From positions 434,001 through 498,000 of the forward strand of contig CBDFLD010000023.1 of the NCBI GenBank assembly GCA_965249005.1: a stretch of 64,000 nt of DNA, written 5' to 3'. The notes below the pieces were generated by a model, which was given only the letters and a program-made list of their open reading frames with translations, was not told the DNA's origin and made no database searches. The translations under genes and the position numbers were made by a program. Position 1 is the first letter of the stretch, and every line of letters begins with the position of its first letter. Shown in pieces: positions 1-8,957 of this stretch. The stretch is from CBDFLD01 sp965249005. Its GTDB lineage: Bacteria; Acidobacteriota; UBA6911.

Positions 1-1
1 C

Positions 2-606
2 ATTCTCCTGCTAAAGATCACTGTGTTCATGTCAGGGGCTTACCTTTGCTACGAAGATGACCGGATGGAGAATTATTGGTATGTCGGACCGATTTTTGGT
101 GTGGTAGTGCTGATTTGGCAGGCATCAAAGTTGAAGGACTTGTTTCAGCATCGTGGGTCCACTTTTCTCATAGGGTCCACATTCATCTATGCACTGGTTG
201 TTTACATCATTGCTCATACGGATGATTCGGACTTTTGGTTTCGTGTGGCTGTCGCGCCAGGATCGGTGCTTTTGCCCCTAGCGCACGGGACAATCTTCAA
301 GGTAGAACGGCCGCGCGTGATCCTTACGATTCTATGCCTATCTGGTACGGCATCTGTACGCTGCTCTTTGACTATCTTGACCTTAGTGCCAATAGCCCTT
401 GGCTCAATGCCTTAATCATATGGCAAGGACTCTACCTCGTCCTGATGTTTGCTCCATTGCCAAAGTTTCTTCAACGTAGCCAAGACAAGGAGAAGTCGCT
501 ACGGTTGGGCGGAGCCGATAGCGGACCGCCCGCTGGAGCCATTCAACGCGGGGTTCGGGGAGGATTTCCGCTCTTTCATGGAGGAACTATAACCTATGAC
601 GCCTGA
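2..606 (+). pseudogene. Multi-pass membrane protein, 5' end off window, frameshifted
   Basis: The reading frame is already open at base 2 and encodes at least three hydrophobic segments (for example GVVVLIWQAS and IYALVVYIIAHT) up to about base 310. Beyond that the same frame loses its membrane character. An overlapping frame then gives a more natural continuation (MPIWYGICTLLFDYL, then LIIWQGLYLVLM) ending at 606. I infer one membrane protein with a single frameshift near 300-330, its true start lying upstream of the window. I do not recognise the family. The alternative is that one of the two overlapping frames is complete as it stands. A short frame starting at 596 overlaps its stop and runs into the GC-rich block that begins near 735, so the original downstream gene may have been cut there. 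Confidence 0.4.
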
Positions 607-732
607 ACGGAAAGGAAAACATTTGGATCCTGGGATCTCGGAAAAACCGGATGCCGGCGACAACAAGACGGCCTTGACCGCGCTCCGAGAACTGAGAGGT
701 GTTGCGGAATCTGCAATGCCTGACCGTCTTGC

Positions 733-1524
733 TCACTGCCCGCGCGAGAGGCCGGGCAGCTTGAGCAGGGCGTTCTTGCCTCGCTTCAGCGTGGGATAGA
801 GGCGCTCGCCGTAGAGCAGCCGTTTGACGCGGCTCTGCAGCGCCGGCGCCCTTGAGGCGCGGGCACCGATGAGCACGGTCCAGCGGCCCAGCGCGCCGGG
901 ACCGGCGGCGGCGGTCACATCGACCCGGTGCAGCAGGGACTTGTCGAAGACCACGCCGTCGCCCTTCTGGATGTCGAGATCCGCCTCGAGGTGCAGGGGC
1001 TCTGCTTCTCTGGGGAAGAGCACGAGGTTGCCGTCGCGGTAGTCCTTGCCAGGCTGAGAGAGGGCGACCCAGAACTGCAGCAGGGGGTGCGGACACGGGC
1101 CCGCGTAGTCCCGGTGCGGTGGCAGCATGCCGAAGTCGGCGACGTAGTAGGTGACGATGACATAGTCCTGCAGGGCCTCGCGGACGGCGCGGTAGGCGGG
1201 CTCGTGCTGCCAGCGCTGCTCGATGCGGTCGCGCAGCTTGAGGGCCGACGTTAGGAAATCGGCGGTGGCGTCGCCCTTGTGGTTGTGCAGGAACTGGTAG
1301 ATGCGCCAGGTGCGCTGGGCAAAGTCATGGGAGCGCGGATGCACGTAGTCCGGCATCTGCTCGTTGGTGATGCGTGTGTGCAGCACCGGGCCGGTGTCGA
1401 GGAACGCGCGGCAGCGCTCGCGGTAGGCGTCCACCTGTTCCTCGCTGTAGAGGCTGCGGATGAGGTGGTAGCCGCGTGCCGGATCGGCTACGGCATCGCG
1501 GATTTGTTCGAGCTGCTCAGTCAC
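733..1524 (-). CDS. 2-oxoglutarate/Fe(II)-dependent dioxygenase family protein
   Basis: This 263-residue protein has the double-stranded beta-helix signature of a 2OG-Fe(II) oxygenase. The first metal ligands are His137 and Asp139 (PPHRDY), the distal His is residue 199 (LLHRV), and Arg214 (GRWTVLIG) is placed to bind the 2-oxoglutarate carboxylate. Known members hydroxylate small molecules or proteins using O2 and 2-oxoglutarate; the substrate cannot be read from sequence. Its start overlaps the end of the upstream 2-hydroxyacid dehydrogenase by 8 bp, so the two genes are almost certainly co-transcribed and translationally coupled. Both are conspicuously richer in G+C than the flanking DNA, suggesting joint acquisition. 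Function beyond the family level is unknown. Confidence 0.75.
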   Translation of the reverse strand: MTEQLEQIRDAVADPARGYHLIRSLYSEEQVDAYRERCRAFLDTGPVLHTRITNEQMPDYVHPRSHDFAQRTWRIYQFLHNHKGDATADFLTSALKLRDRIEQRWQHEPAYRAVREALQDYVIVTYYVADFGMLPPHRDYAGPCPHPLLQFWVALSQPGKDYRDGNLVLFPREAEPLHLEADLDIQKGDGVVFDKSLLHRVDVTAAAGPGALGRWTVLIGARASRAPALQSRVKRLLYGERLYPTLKRGKNALLKLPGLSRGQ

Positions 1525-2470
1525 GGAGCTGCTCCTCGCGCGCTATGATGGCCTGCATGGCCTCTTCATAGAGGGTGTGGCGGCGGCTCTTCAAGCTCTC
1601 TGCCATGTGTGGTGTGATGAGGCAAGCCTCCAGGCGCCTGAATGGGCTCCACAGGGGCAGGGGCTCCTGCCACGCCACGTCGGCGGCGTAGCGCAGGCGG
1701 CCCTCTCTCAGGGCGGCGAGCAGGTCGTCTTCCACCACCACGCCCGCGCGGCCACAGTTCACCAGCACGAAGCCGGGCCGCACCCGCTCGAGCACGCGCG
1801 CGCCCACGAGGCCCTCCGTGCTCTCGCTCAGGGGCAGCTGCAGGAACACCGCGTCGCAGCGCTCGAACATAGGCTCCAAGGCCAGGTGGGAGATCCCCAG
1901 TGCCTGCTCCACCTCGGCGGGGTAAGGGCAGCGGCTGTGGTAGTGGAGCTCGGCGCCGAAGCCGCTCAGGCGCCGGCGGATGGCGTGGCCGATCAGCCCG
2001 TAGCCCACGATGCCCACGCGCCGGCCGTAGAGGGTGCCGCTGACCGCCCCACTCCAGTTGTGCGCGCTGCTCACCTCGCCTGCGCATTGTGGCCGCAGCA
2101 TGCGGGCCCACCGGCGCGGCGAGAGCCCCAGGCGCCCGAGCTCACTGCTGCCGAAGCCCTTGAGGCTGAGCAGGAGCAGGGCAATGGCGTGCTCGGCCAC
2201 CTCGTAGCCACGCTCCTCATCCAGGCACATGACGTCCAGCTCCCGGGCTCCGGGCCGCACCATCCAGGCTTCGGGGCCGAGCACCACCACGGCCTCCAGG
2301 CTCGGGAAGCGGGCCAGCAGAGCCCCGTCCAGGCAACGGGTCTTGTTGAGCAGGTAGCGCGCCTGCTCGGGACGATCACCCGCCAGCTCGAGACCATTGG
2401 CGCGGAACTTCTCGCGCAGGCGCTGGGCGCGCTCGGGGTGGGCTTCGAAGTTGGGATAGACCAGGGTCAT
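1517..2470 (-). CDS. D-isomer-specific 2-hydroxyacid dehydrogenase family protein
   Basis: The protein is 317 residues from the ATG at 2470; the frame could extend to a TTG at 2521, but the extension has no family character. The Rossmann NAD(P) motif VGIVGYGLIG lies at about residues 152-161. The catalytic Arg (NCGRAG, about 241), Glu (DVAWQEP, about 269) and His (TPHMAES, about 288) of the D-2-hydroxyacid dehydrogenase fold are all present. Members interconvert 2-keto acids or phosphonates and D-2-hydroxy acids, and the substrate here is unknown. It is the first gene of a two-gene unit with a 2OG-Fe(II) oxygenase, which suggests stepwise oxidation of one hydroxylated compound. Codon use is strongly GC-biased relative to the rest of the window. 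No strong Shine-Dalgarno precedes the start. Confidence 0.75.
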   Translation of the reverse strand: MTLVYPNFEAHPERAQRLREKFRANGLELAGDRPEQARYLLNKTRCLDGALLARFPSLEAVVVLGPEAWMVRPGARELDVMCLDEERGYEVAEHAIALLLLSLKGFGSSELGRLGLSPRRWARMLRPQCAGEVSSAHNWSGAVSGTLYGRRVGIVGYGLIGHAIRRRLSGFGAELHYHSRCPYPAEVEQALGISHLALEPMFERCDAVFLQLPLSESTEGLVGARVLERVRPGFVLVNCGRAGVVVEDDLLAALREGRLRYAADVAWQEPLPLWSPFRRLEACLITPHMAESLKSRRHTLYEEAMQAIIAREEQLRD

Positions 2471-2654
2471 GGCGTCTCTATGTAACCGGATCCCCATCGG
2501 GGGGCCAGTTGCGGCGCTCAATCCGAGGCGGTGCCGGCTGGACCTTCAAGCCTTCGAGGCCGCCTATTTTGTGAGGGGATAAAGCTAGAAGTAAGGAACA
2601 AAAAGTATACAATAAATGAATGTAGTTGGCAACGAGAAAAAAGGGCCTGCGGCA

Positions 2655-3140
2655 ACGGATAGAAGATATAGACGCCCCTCTCTTGACCCGAGGGCTGTCA
2701 TCGAAGATGGATACCTCAATTGGTGGATAGGCCACCGAGGCAAAACAGGAGGCGTCTATGATTCAGAATATAGTTTATGTCGGGATCGATGTCGATGATG
2801 TTCGCTACCATGGTTCGGCGCTGGACAAGCGCACGGGTGAAGTGCTGGTCTTTCAATGTCGACCGACGTTGAAGGGGCTGGTGGACAGCTTGAGAAGGTC
2901 CGCGAGTATTTTGGTGGCGTGCAGTTGAAGCTTTGCTACGAAGCGTCGTATGTGGGTTTCTCGCTACAGCGCGACCTGAAGGATCAAGGCTATAACTGTG
3001 AGGTGGTGGCACCGTCAAGTATTCCGCGACGAGGTGGAAAATCGGTTAAGACCGATCGAATCGATGCGACGGAACTGGCGCAGTATTACGCGAACGGATT
3101 GTTGACGGTGTATCGAGAGCCGGTCAAGACGCTGCGCTGA
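2655..3140 (+). mobile_element. IS110-family remnant, copy A (left end plus 5' part of transposase)
   Basis: About 250 bp from 2655 to 2905 are nearly identical, in inverted orientation, to 5510-5756. The shared block covers the roughly 100-bp untranslated left end, with a GGTGG-ATAGG-CCACC hairpin at about 2720, and the first transposase codons. IS110-like coding sequence continues in copy A to about 3130 and then stops abruptly at unrelated DNA. The conserved upstream segment is where IS110-group elements encode their bridge RNA, so part of that RNA may be present. No right end is visible. Confidence 0.75.
2758..3140 (+). pseudogene. IS110-family transposase, frameshifted and 3'-truncated
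   Basis: Translation from the ATG at 2758, after an AGGAGG-like site, begins MIQNIVYVGIDVDD, the DEDD-type RuvC-like start of IS110 transposases with the first catalytic Asp in GIDVDD. The frame is broken near 2890. Copy B at the other end of the island has one extra base there, so copy A carries a single-base deletion. The downstream frame resumes with typical IS110 sequence (LCYEASYVGFSLQRDL, VKTDRIDATELAQYY). Only about 125 of the usual 330-400 residues remain before the sequence diverges at about 3130; the C-terminal serine domain is absent. The gene cannot encode a functional transposase. Confidence 0.8.
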
Positions 3141-3388
3141 CCTGCTACAAGGGCATCAAACACGTCACTTTCACTTTGTTCACGTGTTTGCCTGATTGCG
3201 GGAAGACCCTGGCTGTTCGCCGAGACCAAGTTGTACCGGCCGACGGCTGAAGAGCCCGTTGTGCTTGGAGTCGTCGCGCTGCTGTCGCCGGTGGTGACAA
3301 ACAGTCCGGCAAGGATGAGCGCGGCGCGGGTAGCAGCCCACAGCGCTCTTCGATATGCACGCCAGAGATGAGATGGTTTCGTTGTCAT
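3086..3388 (-). pseudogene. Small exported protein truncated at the IS110 junction
   Basis: An ATG at 3388 follows AAGGA at a good distance and starts a basic, then hydrophobic, leader (LWAATRAALILAGLFVTT) resembling a signal peptide. After a Thr/Ser-rich linker comes GRYNLVSANSQGLPAI. This resembles the first strand of a small beta-rich domain of the type G-x-Y-x-L-x-x-V-x-G-x-x-L-P often seen in exported proteins. Downstream of roughly 3140 the frame reads backwards through IS110 DNA before stopping, so the native C-terminus was lost when the element or a rearrangement joined here. Assignment to a family is tentative. Confidence 0.4.
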
Positions 3389-3825
3389 CGTGGTTGTCCT
3401 TGTTTTGCGTGTGCCGCGTGTGCGTCGGACGAGACACAAGAATAGCCGTACCGCGCGCGGTGGTCATCGCGGTCCTCCTGTGTTCGCTCACCCGTTAATG
3501 CGAGATTGCCGCTCGTAATGGCTCAATCAAGTCAGGCCATGTGGCACCTGGTCCCGTGCTTGAGCTTCCCCGACTGGGGCCGCGGAAACGCGAAACAAAG
3601 ACGCGGTTTGGCCTCAAGCCTCGGGTGTGCCCCTGCTTCTGCGCCTCAGCTCTTATTTCACAACTGTGGCCACCGTGCCGTGATATTGTAAATCCACATG
3701 TCTTTTGAACGCAGGGCCGGCCAGCGCTTGCGCGGCTCGACCGACTCGAACCCAACCCAAGCGGCACGACCAGCGAACCGGCAAGGGAGCGAGGGTGCTA
3801 CGGTTCCAACCCCGGAGGTCGTCTG
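3389..3825. other. Non-coding spacer upstream of the serine hydrolase
   Basis: I see no convincing gene here. Short frames exist on both strands but lack start signals, recognisable domains or biased codon use. The last 20 bases contain GGAGG about 7 nt before the hydrolase start, so the 5' leader and promoter of that gene must lie in this stretch. No clear sigma-70 hexamer pair was picked out by eye. Confidence 0.4.
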
Positions 3826-5274
<1,449 letters not shown>

Positions 5275-5509
5275 CGGGCATCCGATGGTCACGATATCTC
5301 CTGAGGGTAGCTGCACAGTGGGCGTCGAGCCTGTCGTTGCTGCCACTGCAGAAGATCCGGCGCGTAGAGCTCGTCTGACGGCCAATCGACAAGCGCTCCG
5401 GCGATGTCCACTTATGTCTGTGGGAGTGTTCATCTCAATAGATGAACGGAAACAGCTTACTCGTGGCCTCCCTGTACATCCCGTGTCATTCATAGAATGG
5501 CGTGGCCGC

Positions 5510-5756
5510 GGACCTTCTCAATCTGGCCCACCAGCCCCTTCAACGTCGGTCGACATTGAAAAACCAGAACTTCACCCGTGCGCTTGTCCAGCGCCGAACC
5601 ATGGTAGCGAACATCATCGACATCGATCCCGACATAAACTATATTCTGAATCATAGACGCCTCCTGTTTTGCATCGGTGGCCTATCCACCAATTGAGGTA
5701 TCCATCTTCGATGGTAGCCCTCGGGTCAAGAGGGGGGCGTCTATATCTTCTATCCG
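5510..5756 (-). mobile_element. IS110-family remnant, copy B (left end only, inverted)
   Basis: This is the inverted partner of the fragment at 2655-2905. It keeps the untranslated left end and the first 60 or so transposase codons. Its reading frame passes intact through the position where copy A has lost a base (GLVGQIEKVR), giving the ancestral sequence. Homology ends abruptly at about 5510. The two fragments face outward, so the island between them is bounded by roughly 245-bp inverted repeats. Confidence 0.75.
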
Positions 5757-5999
5757 TATTACCGATTCGGGACCGTCCTGTTGGGCGAAGTCCTGGAAAT
5801 CGGTGGCGGCCCAACAATGACGCTAGGGTTGCACCCTCCCTCATTGGGTGGCCAGAAGATCCAACAGATCCTTGCAGTGCTTCGCTAGATTGCCATGCCG
5901 GACCCCGATCATCAGCGAATCGGCAAACTCGCCCTGAGAGTCACACCCACAACGGCATGAAGATGACGTAACGAACCGGGACCAGTGCGCAACTGGGGA

Positions 6000-6125
6000 A
6001 TGACGAAGGTCTGGACTTTCTTCATGGAGGCCCTCAAAATAGGGCTGATTTTCATGGTCCTCAGCTCCATGTACATGTGGTACGAGCTCCGCACGGGAGC
6101 GATTCTCGGACTGTCGCCACGGTAG
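6000..6125 (+). CDS. Possible 41-residue single-span membrane protein
   Basis: An ATG at 6000 opens 41 codons with one strongly hydrophobic segment (ALKIGLIFMVLSSMYMWY) followed by a short polar tail. The composition is typical of small inner-membrane proteins, and the stop at 6123-6125 lies 30 bp before the DUF1801 gene on the same strand. Against it, the upstream CTGGGGA is too close to the ATG to be an ideal ribosome site, and no homologue can be named. It could be a chance frame. Confidence 0.35.
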   Translation: MTKVWTFFMEALKIGLIFMVLSSMYMWYELRTGAILGLSPR

Positions 6126-6154
6126 CCAGCTTCCTGAGCGCCGCCTTTGTACCC

Positions 6155-6544
6155 ATGAGCCAACTCTTCCGGTTCTCAAGCGCTGTCAGGCGAGATCGAG
6201 CCATCGAAGTCTGGATGCGTGGGCATGAGTGTGAGCTGGGATCAATTGCTCAGCGCTGGTTTGAGGTCATGCGTAACTGTGGAGACGATGTTCGAGAGTT
6301 GTTGCATGACGGCCATCCTACTGCATGTGTGGAGGACGCTGCATTTGGCTATGTCAACGCCTTCAAAGCTCACGTCAATGTCGGCTTCTTTCGTGGCGCC
6401 GAGATTGCCGATCCAGAGGGCCTTCTGGAAGGCGCTGGCAAGTTCATGCGCCACGTAAAACTCAGGCCCGAGCGTGACGTCGATGCCAAGGCGCTGAGGA
6501 AGCTAATTGCAACTGCATACGCTGATATGAAGGAGCGTCTCTAG
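6155..6544 (+). CDS. DUF1801 domain protein
   Basis: From the ATG at 6155 the product is 129 residues and matches the DUF1801 (YdhG-like) fold over its whole length. Features include the central DDVRELLHDGHPTAC, AYVNAFKAHVNVGFF-type strands, the GKFMRHVKLRP loop and the terminal helix ending DMKERL. The frame could extend upstream to 6077, but that stretch lacks family similarity. The family's biochemical role is not established; the fold binds small ligands in some relatives. No strong Shine-Dalgarno precedes 6155. It ends convergently with a broken small gene on the other strand, their stop codons overlapping. Confidence 0.65.
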   Translation: MSQLFRFSSAVRRDRAIEVWMRGHECELGSIAQRWFEVMRNCGDDVRELLHDGHPTACVEDAAFGYVNAFKAHVNVGFFRGAEIADPEGLLEGAGKFMRHVKLRPERDVDAKALRKLIATAYADMKERL

Positions 6545-6727
6545 ACCGAGAATGTGTGCTTTTTCTTCTTCCCACCCCTGAGTTGCTCCACCTAGCGCTT
6601 CGCGTGCGACAGAATCTCTGTCTGCGTCATCTTGTCGTCTTCTTCCTCCGGGATGACAACCCTCCTCACGTACGCATGAACGCCTCGCTGTCGAACGACT
6701 GATCAGACTCGACGTCTTACGCACCAT
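6541..6727 (-). pseudogene. Degraded small gene, two frameshifts and one nonsense codon
   Basis: AGGAGA sits 6 nt before an ATG at 6727, giving a clear start (MVRKT). To keep a sensible protein the frame must change twice. One frame gives SDQSFDSEAFMR and another continues YVRRVVIPEEEDDKMTQTEI then LSHAKR, followed by an in-frame TAG and VEQLRGGKKKKHTFSV, ending at the stop at 6541-6543. The pieces are charged and smoothly continuous, suggesting a former protein of about 60 residues. I do not recognise the family. A chance assembly of frames is possible, but the good start site and basic tail argue for a dead gene. Confidence 0.35.
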
Positions 6728-6878
6728 GGCAGGTCTCCTATCCTCATCATGATGGCTTCTCACTTGGCTGACTAGGGATTTTCCAATCATCGCACGACCA
6801 CTCTCAATCGGCTCCAGCGCTCCGGGGATCTCAATTTCTATTGCGGCTTTTTTGTTTCCTTTTCGCATGAGTAGGTGA

Positions 6879-6897
6879 GGGCCCCAGGTGGGGCCCC
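6879..6897. other. GGGCCCC-AGGT-GGGGCCC hairpin in the leader region
   Basis: A 7-bp G+C stem with a 4-nt loop stands about 120 bp before the next start codon. It has A-rich rather than T-rich sequence on its 3' side, so it is a poor terminator for the plus strand. A similar but longer GGGGCCC hairpin lies at 44975-45009, also in front of an exported-protein frame. Confidence 0.3.
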
Positions 6898-7018
6898 AAA
6901 AGAAAGAGCAAGTCGTGAGCCGATGGTTCCGACCCCATGGGTCCCTTCTTTCACGGCAGGGTTCTTTCTCTCGACCTCGATTTGCCGGCTCACCCCGGTG
7001 CGATAGGAGGAAAACAAA

Positions 7019-8452
7019 GTGACACGATTCAAAAGGGGCCTGTGTGCCCTAATAGCCTCGTTCTTGCTACTTACGACTCCGCGCGTGCTATCCCTAGCTC
7101 TCGATGCTTTTTGCAAAGGCATCATGAAGATTCGTTTCAAGAAATGGAAAATCAGGATTGCGCAAGGGTTGGTACTGCTCGCAGGATCCATTGGAATCCT
7201 GATTGCCCACTCCTCAGGTGAGCCCTCCGCGGTAACAGGAGATTTCGGCGAACCGAGTTGCAATCAAGCGTTCTGTCATTCTGATAACCCAGAGAATGAC
7301 GGAGTAGGTTCCATCACTATTTCCGGGGTGCCCGCTGAATATGTTCCTGGCACGCCCTACCCCCTTACCGTCAAAGTGAACAGGGCCGGCCAGAACATGT
7401 GGGGATTCCAGGCTTCGGCTCGAATCGTCAGTAGTAGTCTACAGGCGGGAAACCTCGTTCTCACCGACACCTCGCGCACGCAAATCACCACTCAATCGGA
7501 GGTCCAGTATATTCAGCATACCTCGACCGGCACTGACCAACCAGAGTGGAGCTTCAACTGGATTGCTCCTGCAGATCCGGTAGGAGATATTCGTTTCAGT
7601 GCTGCGGGGAACTCCGCAAACGGCAACTTCAATCCGAGGGGTGACTTCATCTACACTGCCACCGCTACCACCGTTCCGCAACCAACGAGCTCGGATCCCA
7701 TAACCGCGCTCTTTGCCCAGGCCGTCGTGGGAGGAGGGTTCAATACCGTTTTCACGATTCCAAACACGGGAGACACTCCTATTGAAGGTGCTTTGAGATT
7801 AAGGGATGGCGAGGGAATGCCTTTCGACGTCGACTTGATACTTCCGTCCTCCGATCCTCAGTCGGCTTCTGAAAATGGACAACTCGGAGTGGTGGGGGCG
7901 GATTTCGCTCTGCCGATGATTCCTCCTGGCGGCACACTGATCCTGACAGCAAACCCGGTCAATACTGAGGATCCCACGAAAGGCGGATGGGCGCGCATCG
8001 AAAGTGCCGGTGGACCCATAGAAGCTGTCGCGACGTTCCAATTGGTGGTCGGAGGAACCCTTCAGTCTATCGCTGGAGTTCTTGCATCCCAACCTACCGA
8101 GTGTGCAACGATTCCGGTCGACAATAGCGAGGCAGAGGAACGGTTTACAGGATTCGCCGTTGCAAACATCAGCGATGGAGATATCAATATTACTGTTTTC
8201 ACTCTGAACGAGGACGGAGCGATACTGGACCAAATCAGTCCGCCGGAACTGAATCCTCTAGGTCCCCAAAAGCAGGTCGCAAGATTTCTCCACCAGGAAG
8301 GATACCTACCGTCTCGCACAAATTTCAAAGGCTCGATGGTTCTAGTTGTTTCGGGGGGAGAAAAGTTCGGCGTAGTCGCCCTTATTCAGAACCAGGGAAT
8401 GTTCACAGCCATTCCGGTGATTCCGGCCAAAGCCCCACAAATCCCGAACTAA
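7019..8452 (+). CDS. Secreted/anchored Reeler-like (choice-of-anchor V type) protein
   Basis: The GTG at 7019 is chosen because AGGAGG precedes it by 8 nt; an internal ATG at 7124 would give a simpler signal peptide (GLVLLAGSIGILIA). After the leader, residues about 75-215 look like a choice-of-anchor V/Reeler-like beta domain (VPAEYVPGTPYPLTVKV, GFQASARIV, FNWIAP). It opens with CNQAFCH, a CX4CH variant of the heme motif normally CXXCH in this family. The C-terminal 250 residues form a second beta-rich region (FNTVFTIPNTGDTPIEG, RFTGFAVANISDGDINITV) of a kind I associate with acidobacterial surface proteins. The role is probably extracytoplasmic; no enzymatic residues are evident. Confidence 0.65.
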   Translation: MTRFKRGLCALIASFLLLTTPRVLSLALDAFCKGIMKIRFKKWKIRIAQGLVLLAGSIGILIAHSSGEPSAVTGDFGEPSCNQAFCHSDNPENDGVGSITISGVPAEYVPGTPYPLTVKVNRAGQNMWGFQASARIVSSSLQAGNLVLTDTSRTQITTQSEVQYIQHTSTGTDQPEWSFNWIAPADPVGDIRFSAAGNSANGNFNPRGDFIYTATATTVPQPTSSDPITALFAQAVVGGGFNTVFTIPNTGDTPIEGALRLRDGEGMPFDVDLILPSSDPQSASENGQLGVVGADFALPMIPPGGTLILTANPVNTEDPTKGGWARIESAGGPIEAVATFQLVVGGTLQSIAGVLASQPTECATIPVDNSEAEERFTGFAVANISDGDINITVFTLNEDGAILDQISPPELNPLGPQKQVARFLHQEGYLPSRTNFKGSMVLVVSGGEKFGVVALIQNQGMFTAIPVIPAKAPQIPN

Positions 8453-8957
8453 CATCGCTATTTTCACCGCTGTTTACGTCGGTTGAGCAAAAAGGGGAAT
8501 CGGCTGCTGTTGGCGGGCAAACATCCGAACAGCTCTTGACAGAGGCAGTCGGCGTTATGTCGCCTTTGACAGACGTCTCTCGAATTCGGAATGGGCCGGG
8601 CATTCGTATTGAGCTTTGGTCAACGGCGTCAATCCTGTGCGGACAATGGCGTCACTACGGCTTGATCCGGTTTCAAACATCGAAGTCCCACTTACCTGGA
8701 GAGTCTGTTCGGAAGGGTCTCGGTGGCAGGGGAGCACCGGCTTTGCGGGGTTCATCGCTCCGATTGCAAACTCGAAGATCGACAAGCAATCCAGGAGATC
8801 ATCGATCTTCTGGCCGCTGAATGACCTTACTCCTTCAAATCTTGAGCTATCTTTGTTTAAGATCTCCTACGGATGGGATTAGCTAAACTGGCGGGGATGT
8901 GTGTCGGGATTATCCGAATGCATCTCCCCGTGCCAGTGGTGTATGGAGCAATGCGCC
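8453..8957. other. Long spacer with possible gene remnants
   Basis: No intact gene is visible. Around 8700-8822 a plus-strand frame gives a helix-like tail (LEDRQAIQEIIDLLAAE, stop at about 8822), but its upstream part only makes sense in other frames. A decayed gene is therefore possible. The bases just before 8958 include GGAG, 9 nt before the oxidase start. Confidence 0.3.

Noticed and set aside
1577..2485. 302-codon plus-strand frame rich in Ala/His/Gln
   Set aside because: It is an open antisense frame caused by the high GC content of the dehydrogenase gene.
3741..3790. tRNA-like fragment near CGACTCGAACCC
   Set aside because: No acceptor stem or D-arm can be paired around it.
8536..8590. 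Promoter based on two TTGACAG words
   Set aside because: Neither is followed by a convincing -10 box at 16-18 nt, and no gene starts nearby.
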